From contig NZ_LNDC01000101.1 of the NCBI RefSeq assembly GCF_001870905.1, positions 1 to 64,000 on the forward strand: a DNA stretch of 64,000 bases, given 5' to 3'. Shown in pieces: positions 17,741-27,358 of this stretch. The DNA is from Geitlerinema sp. PCC 9228 (GTDB lineage Bacteria > Cyanobacteriota > Cyanobacteriia > Cyanobacteriales > PCC-9228). The position numbers were made by a program, and so were the translations under genes. The first letter of the stretch is position 1; every line of letters starts with the position of its first letter. The notes below the pieces were generated by a model. The model was given only the letters and a program-made list of their open reading frames with translations. It was not told the DNA's origin and searched no databases.

Positions 17741-18360
17741 TGTCTATTTTAATTTTGTGGGTCCAGCGATCGCTTCTAATTTTGAAGTAGGATAATACCC
17801 ACCCTACAAATCCGCAAACAATTGCAAAATATTGTTAATAGTAGGGGAGTTGTCTATTTTAATTTTGTGGGTCAAGCGATCGCTTCTAATTTTATTTTAG
17901 TAGGGTGGGCATTGCCCACCCGACAAATTCGCTTCTAATTTTGAAGTAGGATAATACCCACCCTACAAATCTACAAATCCGCAAACAATTGCAAAATATT
18001 GTTAATAGTAGGGGAGTTGTCTATTTTAATTTTGTGGGTCCAGCGATCGCTTCTAATTTTATTTTAGTAGGGTGGGCATTGCCCACCCGACAAATTTGCT
18101 TTTCATTTAGAATTTCATTTAACCATGGTATTACCCACAAATCCGCAAACAATTGCAAAATATTATCAATAGTTCGCCAACATAACCAACCCCACTTACG
18201 AAGCGATCGCTTCTAATTTTATTTTAGTAGGGTGGGCAATGCCCACCCGACAAATTTGCTTTTCATTTAGAAGTTAATTTAACCATGGTATTACCCACAA
18301 ATCCGCAAACAATTGCAAAATATTATCAATAGTTCGCCAACATAACCAACCCCACTTACG
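17741..18360. repeat. Patch of nested and tandem non-coding repeats with 19-bp palindromes
   Basis: Several modules recur. TGTCTATTTTAATTTTGTGG occurs at 17741, 17851 and 18019. The palindrome GGGTGGGCATTGCCCACCC (or its A variant) occurs at 17903, 18070 and 18230. ATCCGCAAACAATTGCAAAA occurs four times, about 17810, 17978, 18141 and 18301. The last part is a near-perfect 160-bp tandem duplication (18041-18200 and 18201-18360). No coding frame is supported. The palindrome could fold as a stable RNA hairpin and looks like a REP/MITE-type element. Confidence 0.85.
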
Positions 18361-18385
18361 CAAGCAGGGTTGGCAACTTTTGAAT

Positions 18386-20629
18386 TTACGACCAAAGAAG
18401 GTAGCCTTCCCGACACAAGGGGAAGTATAATTTTTGACGCTGGGTACGATCGCTTTGTTGTTGAAACACCTGTTCTACCTCGCGATGGTCTTGAATGCCA
18501 TCAATAGCAATGACTCCCTGACAGTTGGGAGAAACGGCATCTATGGCTTGATCGTATTGTTCGCTGCTAGCTAAATTTCCCAGCATGGCAAAACAATATT
18601 TTCCTTTTTGAATGGTTTCCACCGGTAGCTGGTCTGTAGCCACCACTTCCACCACATCTTTGTAGGATGCCATGGTCTGCCAAAATGCCTCGGTAGATGT
18701 TTGCAGGGGAACAGCCACCAAACGGCGATCGCTTTGCCCATCAAATCTTTGTAATAGTCTAGCCAAAGCCTGGGTCAATTCGCCACCGTCAGCCCCCAAA
18801 TACAGCAAATTTCCCGACCATCCCTGCAAGCAATATTCCGCCACCCGGCTAACGCGGCTGGTTTGCGAATCCTGCTGAATCGTGGCAAAAATCCGCTGGC
18901 TGATATTCTTCACATGGGCATTATAGTAAGTATATTGGTGTTCCACCTGCGCCTGCAAGCGATCGCGTTCTTGGCGGGTTTGGCGCAACTGTTCCATCGC
19001 CTGTTCTAGGGTTTGTTCGGTTTCGTTGAGTTGTTCCTGGGATTGGTTCAAAACCGATTCCGTTTCTTGCAGTTGGGAATGGGTTTTTTCCAAATCTCCC
19101 AAAACTTCGTCAAATTGCGCCTGCGTTTGCGCCAACTCTTCCCGCGTCTCGTCGAGTTCCGATTTGGCTTGTTCCCAGTCGCTATGTTTCTTGCGCAACT
19201 GTTCCATCGCTTGCTCTAATGTCTCCTCGGTTTCGTGCAACTGTTCTTGCGATTGCATCAAAACCGATTCTGTTTCTTGCAAGCGTTCGCGATCGCGCAA
19301 TCTTTCCTGATAGTCGAGAGCCGTTTCCAGCTTTTCGCTAATTCGCGGCAGGTCTGGGTTGAGGTGTTGTCCTTGCCTGTAAACTTCTTCTGCTTTTTCG
19401 TAGGGATTAAATTCCACCAACGCATCGCCCAACTGAGCGTAGGCAGAAGGAAAATCTGGCGCTAGTTCTTTCGCATAAGCAAAATGCCCGATAGCCGCTT
19501 CAAATTTATTGAGTTTTTTCAAAGCTTGCGCCAGGTGAAAATGAACGCTTCCCTGCTGCCAATCCCAACGCAACGCCTCTTGATACGCCGCCACCGTTTC
19601 TTCCCAATTTTCTAATTTAGAATGGCATTTGCCCAAATTCTGAAACGAAGAAAAATTCGGCTGCAACTCGCAGGCGCGTTGGTAGGTTTCCACCGCTGCT
19701 TCCCACTGCTGCAGGTTTTGCAACGCTTTCCCCAAACGATGGTACGACCAAACGAAATCGGGTTGCAAGCGTGTGGCTTCCCGATAGGCATCGGCGGCAG
19801 CTTCCCACTGTTGCAGGTTGGCGAGGGCATCTCCTAAATTGTAATGTGCCCAAACCCACTCGGGTTGCAATTCTACTAATTGTTGGTAAGCTTGCACTGC
19901 TTCCTGCCAGTTTTGCTGGTTTTTATAAAATTCTGCTAGTTTTTGATAGGAGCGATGGTCTTTGGGATTTAACGCGATCGCTTGTTGGTAATGGGCAATG
20001 GCGTTGTCGGTGTCGCCCTGGGCTGCTAAAATTTCTGCTAAATTGTGGTGGGCTTCTGGGAGATTGGGATTTCTCTGCAAGGCATTTTCAAAACAAATCC
20101 GCGCCTTTTCCATATCCTGTTGCTGCAGCAGTTCTATTCCCAGGGTAAAATGGGTTTGCGCCGAGGCTTGCTTGGGTGCCAACAAAATTCCTTGCAGCCA
20201 GTATTGCCTTGCCTCTTTCGGCTTTTCCATTTGGTGGTAAATTTTGGCTAAATTGCGATAGGCACCAGCAAAATCCGGCTGCAAATCGATGGCACGGTGG
20301 TAACAAGCGATCGCTTGATGCCATAATTGATGTTTGGCGTACCAACTTCCCAAATTGGCGTGGGCAGGTGCGTAGTCTGGCTGGCATTCAATCGCCTTGG
20401 TATACCAATGTTTGGCTTCTTCTAGATTATCTTGGGCCGAGACAACGTTCCCCAAGGTTTTGTAGGCTGGGGCAAAATCGGATTGAATTTTCAACGCCTG
20501 TTCGCAAGCGGTTCTGGCTTCTTCCAACTTTCCCTGCGACAGGTAAAATTCTGCCCTTTCCTGAAAATAGGTGGCGCTTTCTTGGGGATTGGCTTCTGGC
20601 ATGGATGATGGGGCTGTGGATACAGTCAT
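18386..20629 (-). CDS. TPR protein with coiled coil and C-terminal methyltransferase-like domain
   Basis: 747 residues. Residues 20-430 hold about twelve 34-residue TPR units (for example AIACYHRAIDLQPDFAGAYR). Residues 440-560 are a Glu/Gln-rich coiled coil built from an internal duplication (LQETESVL.QSQEQL.ETE). Residues 575-747 look like a Rossmann-fold methyltransferase or its relative: NLLYLGADGGELTQAL resembles a SAM-binding loop and VIAIDGIQDHREVEQVF a later strand. TPR plus sugar-modifying or methylating domains are common in cyanobacterial surface glycan synthesis. The GT61-type gene ends 48 bases upstream on the same strand, so they are probably co-transcribed. Confidence 0.75.
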   Translation of the reverse strand: MTVSTAPSSMPEANPQESATYFQERAEFYLSQGKLEEARTACEQALKIQSDFAPAYKTLGNVVSAQDNLEEAKHWYTKAIECQPDYAPAHANLGSWYAKHQLWHQAIACYHRAIDLQPDFAGAYRNLAKIYHQMEKPKEARQYWLQGILLAPKQASAQTHFTLGIELLQQQDMEKARICFENALQRNPNLPEAHHNLAEILAAQGDTDNAIAHYQQAIALNPKDHRSYQKLAEFYKNQQNWQEAVQAYQQLVELQPEWVWAHYNLGDALANLQQWEAAADAYREATRLQPDFVWSYHRLGKALQNLQQWEAAVETYQRACELQPNFSSFQNLGKCHSKLENWEETVAAYQEALRWDWQQGSVHFHLAQALKKLNKFEAAIGHFAYAKELAPDFPSAYAQLGDALVEFNPYEKAEEVYRQGQHLNPDLPRISEKLETALDYQERLRDRERLQETESVLMQSQEQLHETEETLEQAMEQLRKKHSDWEQAKSELDETREELAQTQAQFDEVLGDLEKTHSQLQETESVLNQSQEQLNETEQTLEQAMEQLRQTRQERDRLQAQVEHQYTYYNAHVKNISQRIFATIQQDSQTSRVSRVAEYCLQGWSGNLLYLGADGGELTQALARLLQRFDGQSDRRLVAVPLQTSTEAFWQTMASYKDVVEVVATDQLPVETIQKGKYCFAMLGNLASSEQYDQAIDAVSPNCQGVIAIDGIQDHREVEQVFQQQSDRTQRQKLYFPLCREGYLLWS

Positions 20630-20677
20630 AATTTACAATTTTTTTCGTACAAAAACAACAATATAGGTAGATGGGAT

Positions 20678-23422
20678 TTATGGCTGCAAGCCAGACACCT
20701 GTAGCATCTGTCGCAGCGTATCTGGTTCTATCAGGATATCTTCTCTGAGGACACTTTGATACATTAACTGTCGCAATTGGGGGCAGCGAAATTCTTTTCC
20801 CGGCAGATAGTAATGCTGCAAGCCTAGCTGCTGGCTGATGACCCAGTAGTAATGGCGGATGTAGTTGGGGGATACCAGTTCGATGACTTTGGTTCCCTGC
20901 CGGCAAAAAGCCAAATTGGTCAAACCGCCGCCGTGGGGTGCTACAATGGCTTCAGCTTGGGCAAATAGCGTTGCTTGTTCGGCAACCGATCGCCCTTCTA
21001 AGGTTATCGAAACAAATCCCAACGGTTTTAAAATTTCCATGACTTCTTTTTCGTTGAGGATTTTGCGGTATTTGGCTTGCTGGCGACTTATGTAGATGCG
21101 TTTGGGCATTTTTGGGGTTGGCTGGCTAATAAAGGTACGACGCAAAAAAGCCAGCGATCGCTTGGTTGCCCATCCCAAAGAACTTACGAAAGAGGGAACT
21201 AGCAATTCTTGGGCTTGGATGTGTGGGTATCGATCGGCGGTGAGAACTTTTTTTGCCGGGATGCCTACTTTTTCTAGGGTTTCCCGCTGGAAGGGTTGGT
21301 TAATTTTATTGGTCAGCAGCCAATCAAAGGACCAACCACTCTGGCGTAGCAGTTCCAAACGCGGTAGAATATCGACCATCCAGTGAAAGTAGGTATGCCC
21401 CGACAATCCGGCAACGACGGCAACCGTACCGTTGATGGTTTCTAATGGTGGCAAGCTGTTTTGGCGAAAAATTTCGTGTCGGGTGCGATCGCGTTTTGTA
21501 CATCCCGGCAGTTCTCCGGGATAGCTGCGGGAAAGGTCGTCTAACAATAAATTATCTGGCGTGATGGTGGCAATGGCTTTACAAACCATCCAGGAGTTTT
21601 TTTGTGGTGATATCCAAGTTCGCCCTTGGGGGATTTTAGCGATGAATAAATCGGTTTCTCCCTGCTGTAATTTTTCCGAGGCACTGAGCTTGTAAATGCC
21701 GGGAAAAATCTTGGTTCTTCCTAATTCGCGCCCCAAACGCCCCAGACAGGATTGGCAGTTCACCCCCATGCAGGCATCGGTGGTTTTTGATGGCGGTGCG
21801 GGGGGATTGACGGTGGCGGTTTGCCAATGCTGGTAGCAGCCTTCGTATCCTTGCTTTTGCAGCCATTCGGCGGTACAGCGGTGAACGGCGAAGGGAATGG
21901 CAGGGTCGCGGTGGCTGGCAGATTGGGTGGGTAGGGGAGAGGCAAGGCAGGTTTCGTGGTGCGATCGCAAGTTGCCCTGTTGGTAGGTAGCGATCGCGGC
22001 ATCGAGAAAGCCTTGGGCTGCTAAAATATGACCCAGGTGGCAGCATAATTGGGGATGGGTGGCATCGTATAGCAATCCCATGCGGTAGGCAGCGATCGCA
22101 CCAGCCAATCGTTTTTGATATACTAGGGCATCCCCCAACCCCGCGTACAAATCTGGATGGGCTGGTTGCAGTTGCAGTGCGGTTTGGTAGTAGGCTTCCC
22201 CAACGGTATACCAGCCGTAGCTGACCATCGCCCGGGCTAGGTGTTGGTAAATTTGAACGAGAATTTCTTGGGCGTTTTCTTGGTTATTTTGCGATTTATC
22301 TTGCCAGGAAGCCAGCATTTGCGTGCATTTCCATTTGGCAAATTCCAAATCGTCTTGGGGGATAAGGTTTCGATTGTTATGGCAGTAAGCTTGAATGGTT
22401 TTCTTTTCTCGCGCGGCAATTTGTTGCCAGCATTCGAGGGCGCGTTCTGGCTTACCGGTGTTTAACCAAGAAATGGCGCAGTTGTCGTAGGTGGCGATGT
22501 CTTCCGGGTCAAGAGCGATCGCTTTTTGAAAGTTGGCAATGGCTTGTTGGTGCCAGCCTTGTCGTTGGAGAATTTTGCCTAAGTTCCGATAGGCGGTTGC
22601 TTTTTCTGGTTGCAGTTCGGTAACCCGGCGATAGGCAGCGGCAGCTTCTCCCAAATATCGCGATCGCTGTATCTTATCCGCTGCTGCCCAACTCTCCAGT
22701 GCTTTCCCCAAATTTTGATATAAAGATGCGCGTTCGGCTTGACTGGTCGATTCGGCAGGTTGTTTGAATTGTAGTGCTGTTTGGAAAGTGCGAACGGCTT
22801 CTGGGTATTTTTCTAACTGAATCCAGGCACAGCCTAAATTATTATAAGCATTTATATGATCTGGTTGCCAGCGAATCACTTGCTGGTAGCTGTGGGTGGC
22901 TGCCTCAGTCAAACCGCTATCTTGCAGGCAAACCCCTAGGTTGTAGTGGATAGCGACGTAGAGGGCAACCGGCAACGACTCATGGCTGCCTTTCAGAATT
23001 TGGCGGTACTGTTGGCAAGCAGCGGTGATATTTCCTTGCTGCTGTAAAAGATGGGCAATATTGTAGCGAACTTCTTGCCAGTTTGGATATTGTTGGAGTA
23101 TCTTATTGTAGGTAGAGATGGCGGGGGCAATCTCACCAGCTTCGCCATACAGCCAAGCCAAATCCAGTTGGCAATCCACCCAATCCGGTTGAATTTGCAA
23201 AGCCTGTCGGTAAGAAGCAATAGCTGGCGCAATTTTTCCTTCTCCCTCGTAAGCTTTGCCCAACATGCGATACGCACTGGCGATTTCTTCTACATCCACA
23301 TGCGTGGGAATCTTGTTTTGGCTGTAAAATTGAATAAAATGCTGGCACTGGCGAATGACATCAGCCCATCGATGCTTTTCTAAGTCTATTGCCACTTTTG
23401 ACAGCATTGCTGACTGTTGCAT
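20678..23422 (-). CDS. TPR protein fused to a GT61-family (DUF563) glycosyltransferase
   Basis: 914 residues. Residues 20-510 are TPR units of the O-GlcNAc-transferase kind (HINAYNNLGCAWIQLEKYPE is one). Residues 590-900 are a DUF563/GT61 domain: HTYFHWMVDILPRLELL, a donor-site region RIYISRQQAKYRKILNE, and the late motif EAIVAPHGGGLTNLAFC followed by KVIELVSPN. GT61 enzymes transfer xylose, arabinose or GlcNAc to glycans or proteins. The TPR part probably chooses the acceptor. A cluster of Cys residues (CMGVNCQSCLG, about 550) lies before the catalytic domain and is unexplained. The two RTX genes upstream could encode acceptors, which is speculation. Confidence 0.85.
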   Translation of the reverse strand: MQQSAMLSKVAIDLEKHRWADVIRQCQHFIQFYSQNKIPTHVDVEEIASAYRMLGKAYEGEGKIAPAIASYRQALQIQPDWVDCQLDLAWLYGEAGEIAPAISTYNKILQQYPNWQEVRYNIAHLLQQQGNITAACQQYRQILKGSHESLPVALYVAIHYNLGVCLQDSGLTEAATHSYQQVIRWQPDHINAYNNLGCAWIQLEKYPEAVRTFQTALQFKQPAESTSQAERASLYQNLGKALESWAAADKIQRSRYLGEAAAAYRRVTELQPEKATAYRNLGKILQRQGWHQQAIANFQKAIALDPEDIATYDNCAISWLNTGKPERALECWQQIAAREKKTIQAYCHNNRNLIPQDDLEFAKWKCTQMLASWQDKSQNNQENAQEILVQIYQHLARAMVSYGWYTVGEAYYQTALQLQPAHPDLYAGLGDALVYQKRLAGAIAAYRMGLLYDATHPQLCCHLGHILAAQGFLDAAIATYQQGNLRSHHETCLASPLPTQSASHRDPAIPFAVHRCTAEWLQKQGYEGCYQHWQTATVNPPAPPSKTTDACMGVNCQSCLGRLGRELGRTKIFPGIYKLSASEKLQQGETDLFIAKIPQGRTWISPQKNSWMVCKAIATITPDNLLLDDLSRSYPGELPGCTKRDRTRHEIFRQNSLPPLETINGTVAVVAGLSGHTYFHWMVDILPRLELLRQSGWSFDWLLTNKINQPFQRETLEKVGIPAKKVLTADRYPHIQAQELLVPSFVSSLGWATKRSLAFLRRTFISQPTPKMPKRIYISRQQAKYRKILNEKEVMEILKPLGFVSITLEGRSVAEQATLFAQAEAIVAPHGGGLTNLAFCRQGTKVIELVSPNYIRHYYWVISQQLGLQHYYLPGKEFRCPQLRQLMYQSVLREDILIEPDTLRQMLQVSGLQP

Positions 23423-23478
23423 GAAGGTTTTGATGGTTTGCGTTGTTAATTGTTAATCTTTTTCAACAAGCGATCGAC

Positions 23479-23507
23479 AAAAAAGGGCAGTTTCACTGCT
23501 GCCCTTT
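23479..23507 (-). terminator. Rho-independent terminator of the first RTX gene
   Basis: AAAGGGCAG and CTGCCCTTT form a perfect 9-bp stem around an 8-base loop; on the minus strand a T-run continues after the stem. It stands 40 bases past the stop of the leftward RTX gene and so separates it from the GT61 gene. Confidence 0.85.
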
Positions 23508-23546
23508 GCGACAAATCTCTTCTCTTCGACCAACTCCTGTCAAACC

Positions 23547-24539
23547 TTAGAAGAATTCGAAATCGGTATTTTCGAGGTCTGGTTCGCCTTCTAGGTAAGC
23601 AACGTTGCGTAGGTCTCCGGAATCGGCAGTAGGATTGTGGTAAACCTGTCCAGATTCGGTATCGTAGACAATCTTGGCTTCGTTGTCATCGATATCCGCA
23701 TCGGAAGCACCAGCAACCGTAGCAAATTCTGCAGCCGGCAAGGTGTCGCCAGGGTTGAGGTCGTCATCAGCTTGGGCGTCGATATACAATTTGTCGGTGC
23801 CGGAGGTGAAGTCGGTCACGGTATCCACTTCGTCAAAGCGGATTTCATTACCTTCACTATCCGTACTGGTGTAGTATTGGAATGCAAAGGTGTCGGCACC
23901 TTGACCACCGGTGATGCTGTCAGCACCCAGGTCGCCAGAAATGAAGTCATTGCCATCTCCACCGCTGATGGTATCGGCTTGTTGACCGCCAAAGATGGTG
24001 TCGCTACCGCTACCAGCGTTGATGGTGTCGTTGTCTTGACCGCCAAATACGAGGTCATTACCGCCACCGCTGTTGATGTTGTCGTTTCCTTGGAAAGCAA
24101 AAATGGTGTCGTTACCAGCACCCGTGGTCACCGCATCGTCACCGACACCAGCATTGATGAAGTTACTGCCGCTATTATCGGTAATTTGGTCGTTTCCTTG
24201 ACCGCCCCAAATTGTATCGTTACCGACACCACCATCGACGGTATCGTTACCTTGCCCGGTATTGACGATATCGTTTCCTGCACCGCCAAAAACGGAGTCA
24301 TCGCCAGTACCGGTAGCCACGGTGTCGCTTCCGTCAGAAGCACCGACAGTGTCTTCGTCGCTGGAACTTAACCCCTGGGGCGTACCACCACCAGAGGCCA
24401 ATCTATCGCCGCCGGTACTTCCGGCAATTCTCTGGGCACCGGCACCCACTTGAATGTCCAGATCAAAACCGCCCTGGGCGTTTTGCGTACCATCTGTATC
24501 TGCAGTTTGCGTTGGATTTGCTGGAAGAATGTCTGACAT
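23547..24539 (-). CDS. RTX-type calcium-binding repeat protein (paralog 1)
   Basis: 330 residues, acidic, without a Sec signal peptide. Residues 75-225 hold about a dozen glycine/aspartate nonapeptides of the GGxGxDxux kind (GGAGNDIVNTGQGNDTVDGG), which fold as a calcium beta-roll. The C-terminal 100 residues (DFTSGTDKLYIDAQ; NPGDTLPAAEFATVAGASDA; YLEGEPDLENTDFEFF) are shared with the next RTX protein and probably carry the type I secretion signal. The start has a good Shine-Dalgarno (AGGAGAG) eight bases upstream. No type I exporter genes are in the window. A surface or S-layer-like role is plausible. Confidence 0.88.
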   Translation of the reverse strand: MSDILPANPTQTADTDGTQNAQGGFDLDIQVGAGAQRIAGSTGGDRLASGGGTPQGLSSSDEDTVGASDGSDTVATGTGDDSVFGGAGNDIVNTGQGNDTVDGGVGNDTIWGGQGNDQITDNSGSNFINAGVGDDAVTTGAGNDTIFAFQGNDNINSGGGNDLVFGGQDNDTINAGSGSDTIFGGQQADTISGGDGNDFISGDLGADSITGGQGADTFAFQYYTSTDSEGNEIRFDEVDTVTDFTSGTDKLYIDAQADDDLNPGDTLPAAEFATVAGASDADIDDNEAKIVYDTESGQVYHNPTADSGDLRNVAYLEGEPDLENTDFEFF

Positions 24540-25098
24540 AGGGCTCTCCTCGCTACTAGGTTGTACGTCTGAGTATACCGCTGCTGCTTTGAAGCTTATT
24601 GTTTTAATTGCTATGGGAACGCTTTTTATGCCTGTTTATGCCTGCATGGTTGCTGGTTATCTAGCTTTATAACTGTAACCAGTACGCATACAGATGCACA
24701 AGCTAGTTCGTTCGCTCATCTAAACGTTACAGTAGGCGCCACGCGAAGCTTATCACTTTTTTAGGAAACAAACAACCCTGATATGCTAGCAAAATTTAGA
24801 TTTTGCCGGAAAAAGCGAAGTTTGCGCGTGGTTTTGCCACTACTGAGTTAAGGTAACATACTTTTACCCCAAGTTTGCTGCCCAAATACTTCTTAAGCGG
24901 TAATTTGGATTGGCTCTATTATACCCACAGTGTCGCCTAAATCTTACTTTAGGTTCCCCATCTTTTCCCATTTTCTGCAAAAATTGAGATTTAATTTTTT
25001 TATCCCCTTGGGTCGGGGATTCTCACTTGATGCTTTTCCCGCCCCATATAGGATTTTGAGGGGGATTGGGGAAGGAAATTATGTAACGAAAAATACAA
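24540..25098. other. Intergenic region between the RTX genes
   Basis: About 560 bases with no supportable gene. A short stem ATCCCC/GGGGAT near 25002-25020 follows a T-run on the plus strand, the wrong order for a terminator. It should contain the promoter of the leftward RTX gene at 24539, but I see no unambiguous hexamers. Confidence 0.5.
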
Positions 25099-25129
25099 GA
25101 AAAAGGGGATAGCGTATGTCTACCCCCTT
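25099..25129 (-). terminator. Probable terminator of the second RTX gene
   Basis: On the minus strand AAGGGGGTAG pairs with CTATCCCCTT (one mismatch) around a 7-base loop, followed by TTTC and further T residues. It lies 54 bases past the RTX stop codon. Confidence 0.65.
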
Positions 25130-25182
25130 GACAAAATGACAATTGTTTGCTCGCAAAACTTGGGTTGGGATGTGGGAAAACC

Positions 25183-26088
25183 TTAAAGGAATTCAAAGTC
25201 CGTATTATTAAGATCGGGTTCTCCTTCTAGATAGGCAACTTCTTCCAAGTCGCCGCTTTGGTTGCTGGGGTTGTAGTAAACCGAACCGGATTCTTGGTCG
25301 TAAACCACTTTGGCTTCGTTGGCGTCGATGTCGGCGTCGCTGGCACCGCTGACGGTGGAAAATTCGCTGGCAGGTAGGGTATCGCCAGGATTGAAGCCTG
25401 GATCGGCATTGGCGTCAATGGCAATTTTGTCCGTACCGGGTTCAAAATCGGTGATGGTATCCACACCGGCAAAGGCTTCGCTGTCGCCATACCAGTTGAA
25501 GGCAAACGTATCGGAACCGGCACCACCGGTGAGGGTACCGCTGCCTCTATCTTCCGATAGAAAGTCGTTGCCAGCACCACCAGAAAGGGAGTCGGCATCG
25601 CGACCGCCGTATAGGCTATCGTTGCCGCTGCCACCGTCTAAGGTGTCGTTGCCTTGGTTGCCAAAGGCAATATCGGTGTCTAACCCGCCGCGAATGGAGT
25701 CGTTGCCGAAGTTGCCGATGAGAATATTGTTGCCGGCATTATCGCTGATAATGTCGTCCCCTTGACCGCCGAAAATAATATCGTTGCCAAAGCCGTCTTC
25801 GAGGGTGTCGCTGCCTTGACCGCCGTTCATTAGGTCGTTGCCGTCACCACCAGCAATGGAGTCGTTGCCGGCACCGGTGGCTACCACGTCGTCGCCTTGG
25901 GCGGCAGATACAATATCAATGCTGTTGTTGCTAAAGTTGTTAAAGGAAATGCGATCGCTATTGAAGGTTCCCGCTACGCGATGGGGTCCGGTAGGGGAAG
26001 CTTGAATATCCAGTTCGATATCTTTCCCCCCACTGGCATTACTTGTCCCCGTGTTGGGGTCGTTCAAATTGACCAAGACTTCTGACAT
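25183..26088 (-). CDS. RTX-type calcium-binding repeat protein (paralog 2)
   Basis: 301 residues, organised like its neighbour: a short N-terminal region with DIELDIQASPTGPHRVAGTF, about ten nonapeptides (GGDGNDLMNGGQGSDTLEDG), and a C-terminal domain with NPGDTLPASEFSTVSGASDA and YLEGEPDLNNTDFEFL. The N-terminal block matches the DLDIQVGAGAQRIAGST block of paralog 1, so the pair arose by whole-gene duplication followed by change in the repeat number. AGGAGG stands seven bases before the ATG. Secretion by a type I system without a cleaved signal is expected. Confidence 0.88.
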   Translation of the reverse strand: MSEVLVNLNDPNTGTSNASGGKDIELDIQASPTGPHRVAGTFNSDRISFNNFSNNSIDIVSAAQGDDVVATGAGNDSIAGGDGNDLMNGGQGSDTLEDGFGNDIIFGGQGDDIISDNAGNNILIGNFGNDSIRGGLDTDIAFGNQGNDTLDGGSGNDSLYGGRDADSLSGGAGNDFLSEDRGSGTLTGGAGSDTFAFNWYGDSEAFAGVDTITDFEPGTDKIAIDANADPGFNPGDTLPASEFSTVSGASDADIDANEAKVVYDQESGSVYYNPSNQSGDLEEVAYLEGEPDLNNTDFEFL

Positions 26089-26167
26089 AAATCCTCCTCG
26101 CTGCTGCTATGCTGCTGCTATCGTGTGTCTTTGTTGGTCTTATGGCTGTAGCCAGTTGATGTTGTAG

Positions 26168-27070
26168 ATGGTTGATTTTCAGGGAGAACTCGCTGCTCTG
26201 AGTGCGGCGGCTTTTTGGGCGATCGCGTCTTTGGTATACGCCCGGTTGGGACAGCAAATCGCCCCGTTGCTGCTAAATTTGTATAAAGGATTGGTCGCGA
26301 TCGCTCTGTTGCTGTTCACCCTGATGCTGCGGGGAGTTCCGTTTTGGGATCTATCCCCTTTTCCCTTTCTCTGGCTGTCTCTCAGCGGTGTTGTTGGCAT
26401 TGGTTTGGGGGATACAGCCTTTTTCAATGCCTTAAATGCCCTCGGACCCAGGCGTGCTTTGCTCCTAGAAACCCTGGCACCACCCCTGAGCGCGATTCTC
26501 GCTTTCATTTTTCTAGGAGAAAGGCTAAATATCCGGACTTGGACGGGAATTTTCTTGACCATCCTCGGCGTAGCGTGGGTCATTAGCGAACGCACCCCTA
26601 GCAGCCATCAAGCTCCCCATCGGTGGCGGTGGGGGATTGGTTATGGCTTGTTGGCAACGGTGGCACAAGCAGTGGGTGCCGTCCTGTCGCGAATGGCTCT
26701 CAACGAAACCGCTGTTTCCCCGCTGGTGAGTGCTTCTATTCGTTTGGTAGCGGGCGTTTTGACGATTTTGCCCCTGCTGTGGCTGGCCCGACCACCTAGC
26801 CATTTATTGTGGAAACCCCTACAATCGGTAAAGGCTGGTTTGGCAGTTGTGCTGGCGGCGTTTTTTAGTACCTATTTGGGGATTTGGCTGCAGCAAACTT
26901 CCCTGAAACTAGCACCGGCGGGCATTGCCCAAACGTTAAGCGCCACCAGTCCTTTGTTTGTTTTGCCTCTGGCTGCTTGGATGGGCGATCGCGTGAGCCT
27001 GCGTGCTATTTTAGGGGCGTTGGTGGCGATCGCAGGAATTGGCTTGTTGTTTGTCAGTCGATCGGGTTGA
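26168..27070 (+). CDS. EamA-family (DMT) membrane transporter
   Basis: 300 residues with ten predicted helices in two EamA halves. The first half ends with APPLSAILAFIFLGERLNIR and the second with ATSPLFVLPLAAWMGDRVSL, the conserved pair of Pro-rich helices followed by a (G)ER/DR turn. Members export or import amino acids and other metabolites; no substrate can be assigned. It is more typical of the EamA/RhaT type than the transporter at 2900. It is divergent from the second RTX gene. Confidence 0.87.
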   Translation: MVDFQGELAALSAAAFWAIASLVYARLGQQIAPLLLNLYKGLVAIALLLFTLMLRGVPFWDLSPFPFLWLSLSGVVGIGLGDTAFFNALNALGPRRALLLETLAPPLSAILAFIFLGERLNIRTWTGIFLTILGVAWVISERTPSSHQAPHRWRWGIGYGLLATVAQAVGAVLSRMALNETAVSPLVSASIRLVAGVLTILPLLWLARPPSHLLWKPLQSVKAGLAVVLAAFFSTYLGIWLQQTSLKLAPAGIAQTLSATSPLFVLPLAAWMGDRVSLRAILGALVAIAGIGLLFVSRSG

Positions 27071-27169
27071 TTCAGAAGAACCTGATTATGGGGGTGACCG
27101 TTGCTGCTGGCTATCTTTTCCCAAACTTGCCAACTATACCTCGCACAACCATAACGACTGTTTCCTGGA

Positions 27170-27198
27170 TTGGACACGACAAGGCGTGGTATTATAAT
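27170..27198 (+). promoter_or_regulatory. Sigma-70-type promoter before the PAS kinase gene
   Basis: TTGGAC (27170-27175), a 17-base spacer and a perfect TATAAT (27193-27198). Transcription would start near 27205 and leave a leader of about 150 bases before the kinase start. This is the cleanest promoter match I see in the window. Confidence 0.75.
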
Positions 27199-27358
27199 AG
27201 TTCTTTAGGTTTTTGCAGGACAGTCTGAGATGGGAAGCTGGTTTTGATTGCCCAGGGCAGATACGGTTTCTGGAATGCCCCTGTAAAATCCAACAAGTTC
27301 GCAAGACCCATCCAAATCACCCCGAAAACACCAACCATCCTTGCTGAGAAGCCAACCC

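Noticed and set aside
17741-18360. Possible CRISPR array
   Set aside because: Repeats are of several kinds and lengths, spacing is irregular (110, 168, 160 bp), and the sequence between repeats is itself repeated; no cas genes are present.
23637-24371. 244-codon plus-strand frame opposite the first RTX gene
   Set aside because: Antisense reading of nonapeptide repeats gives long open frames by composition; the RTX gene has a start site, terminator and family match.
25002-25020. ATCCCC/GGGGAT stem as a terminator
   Set aside because: The T-run precedes the stem on the plus strand, so it cannot terminate transcription in either direction.
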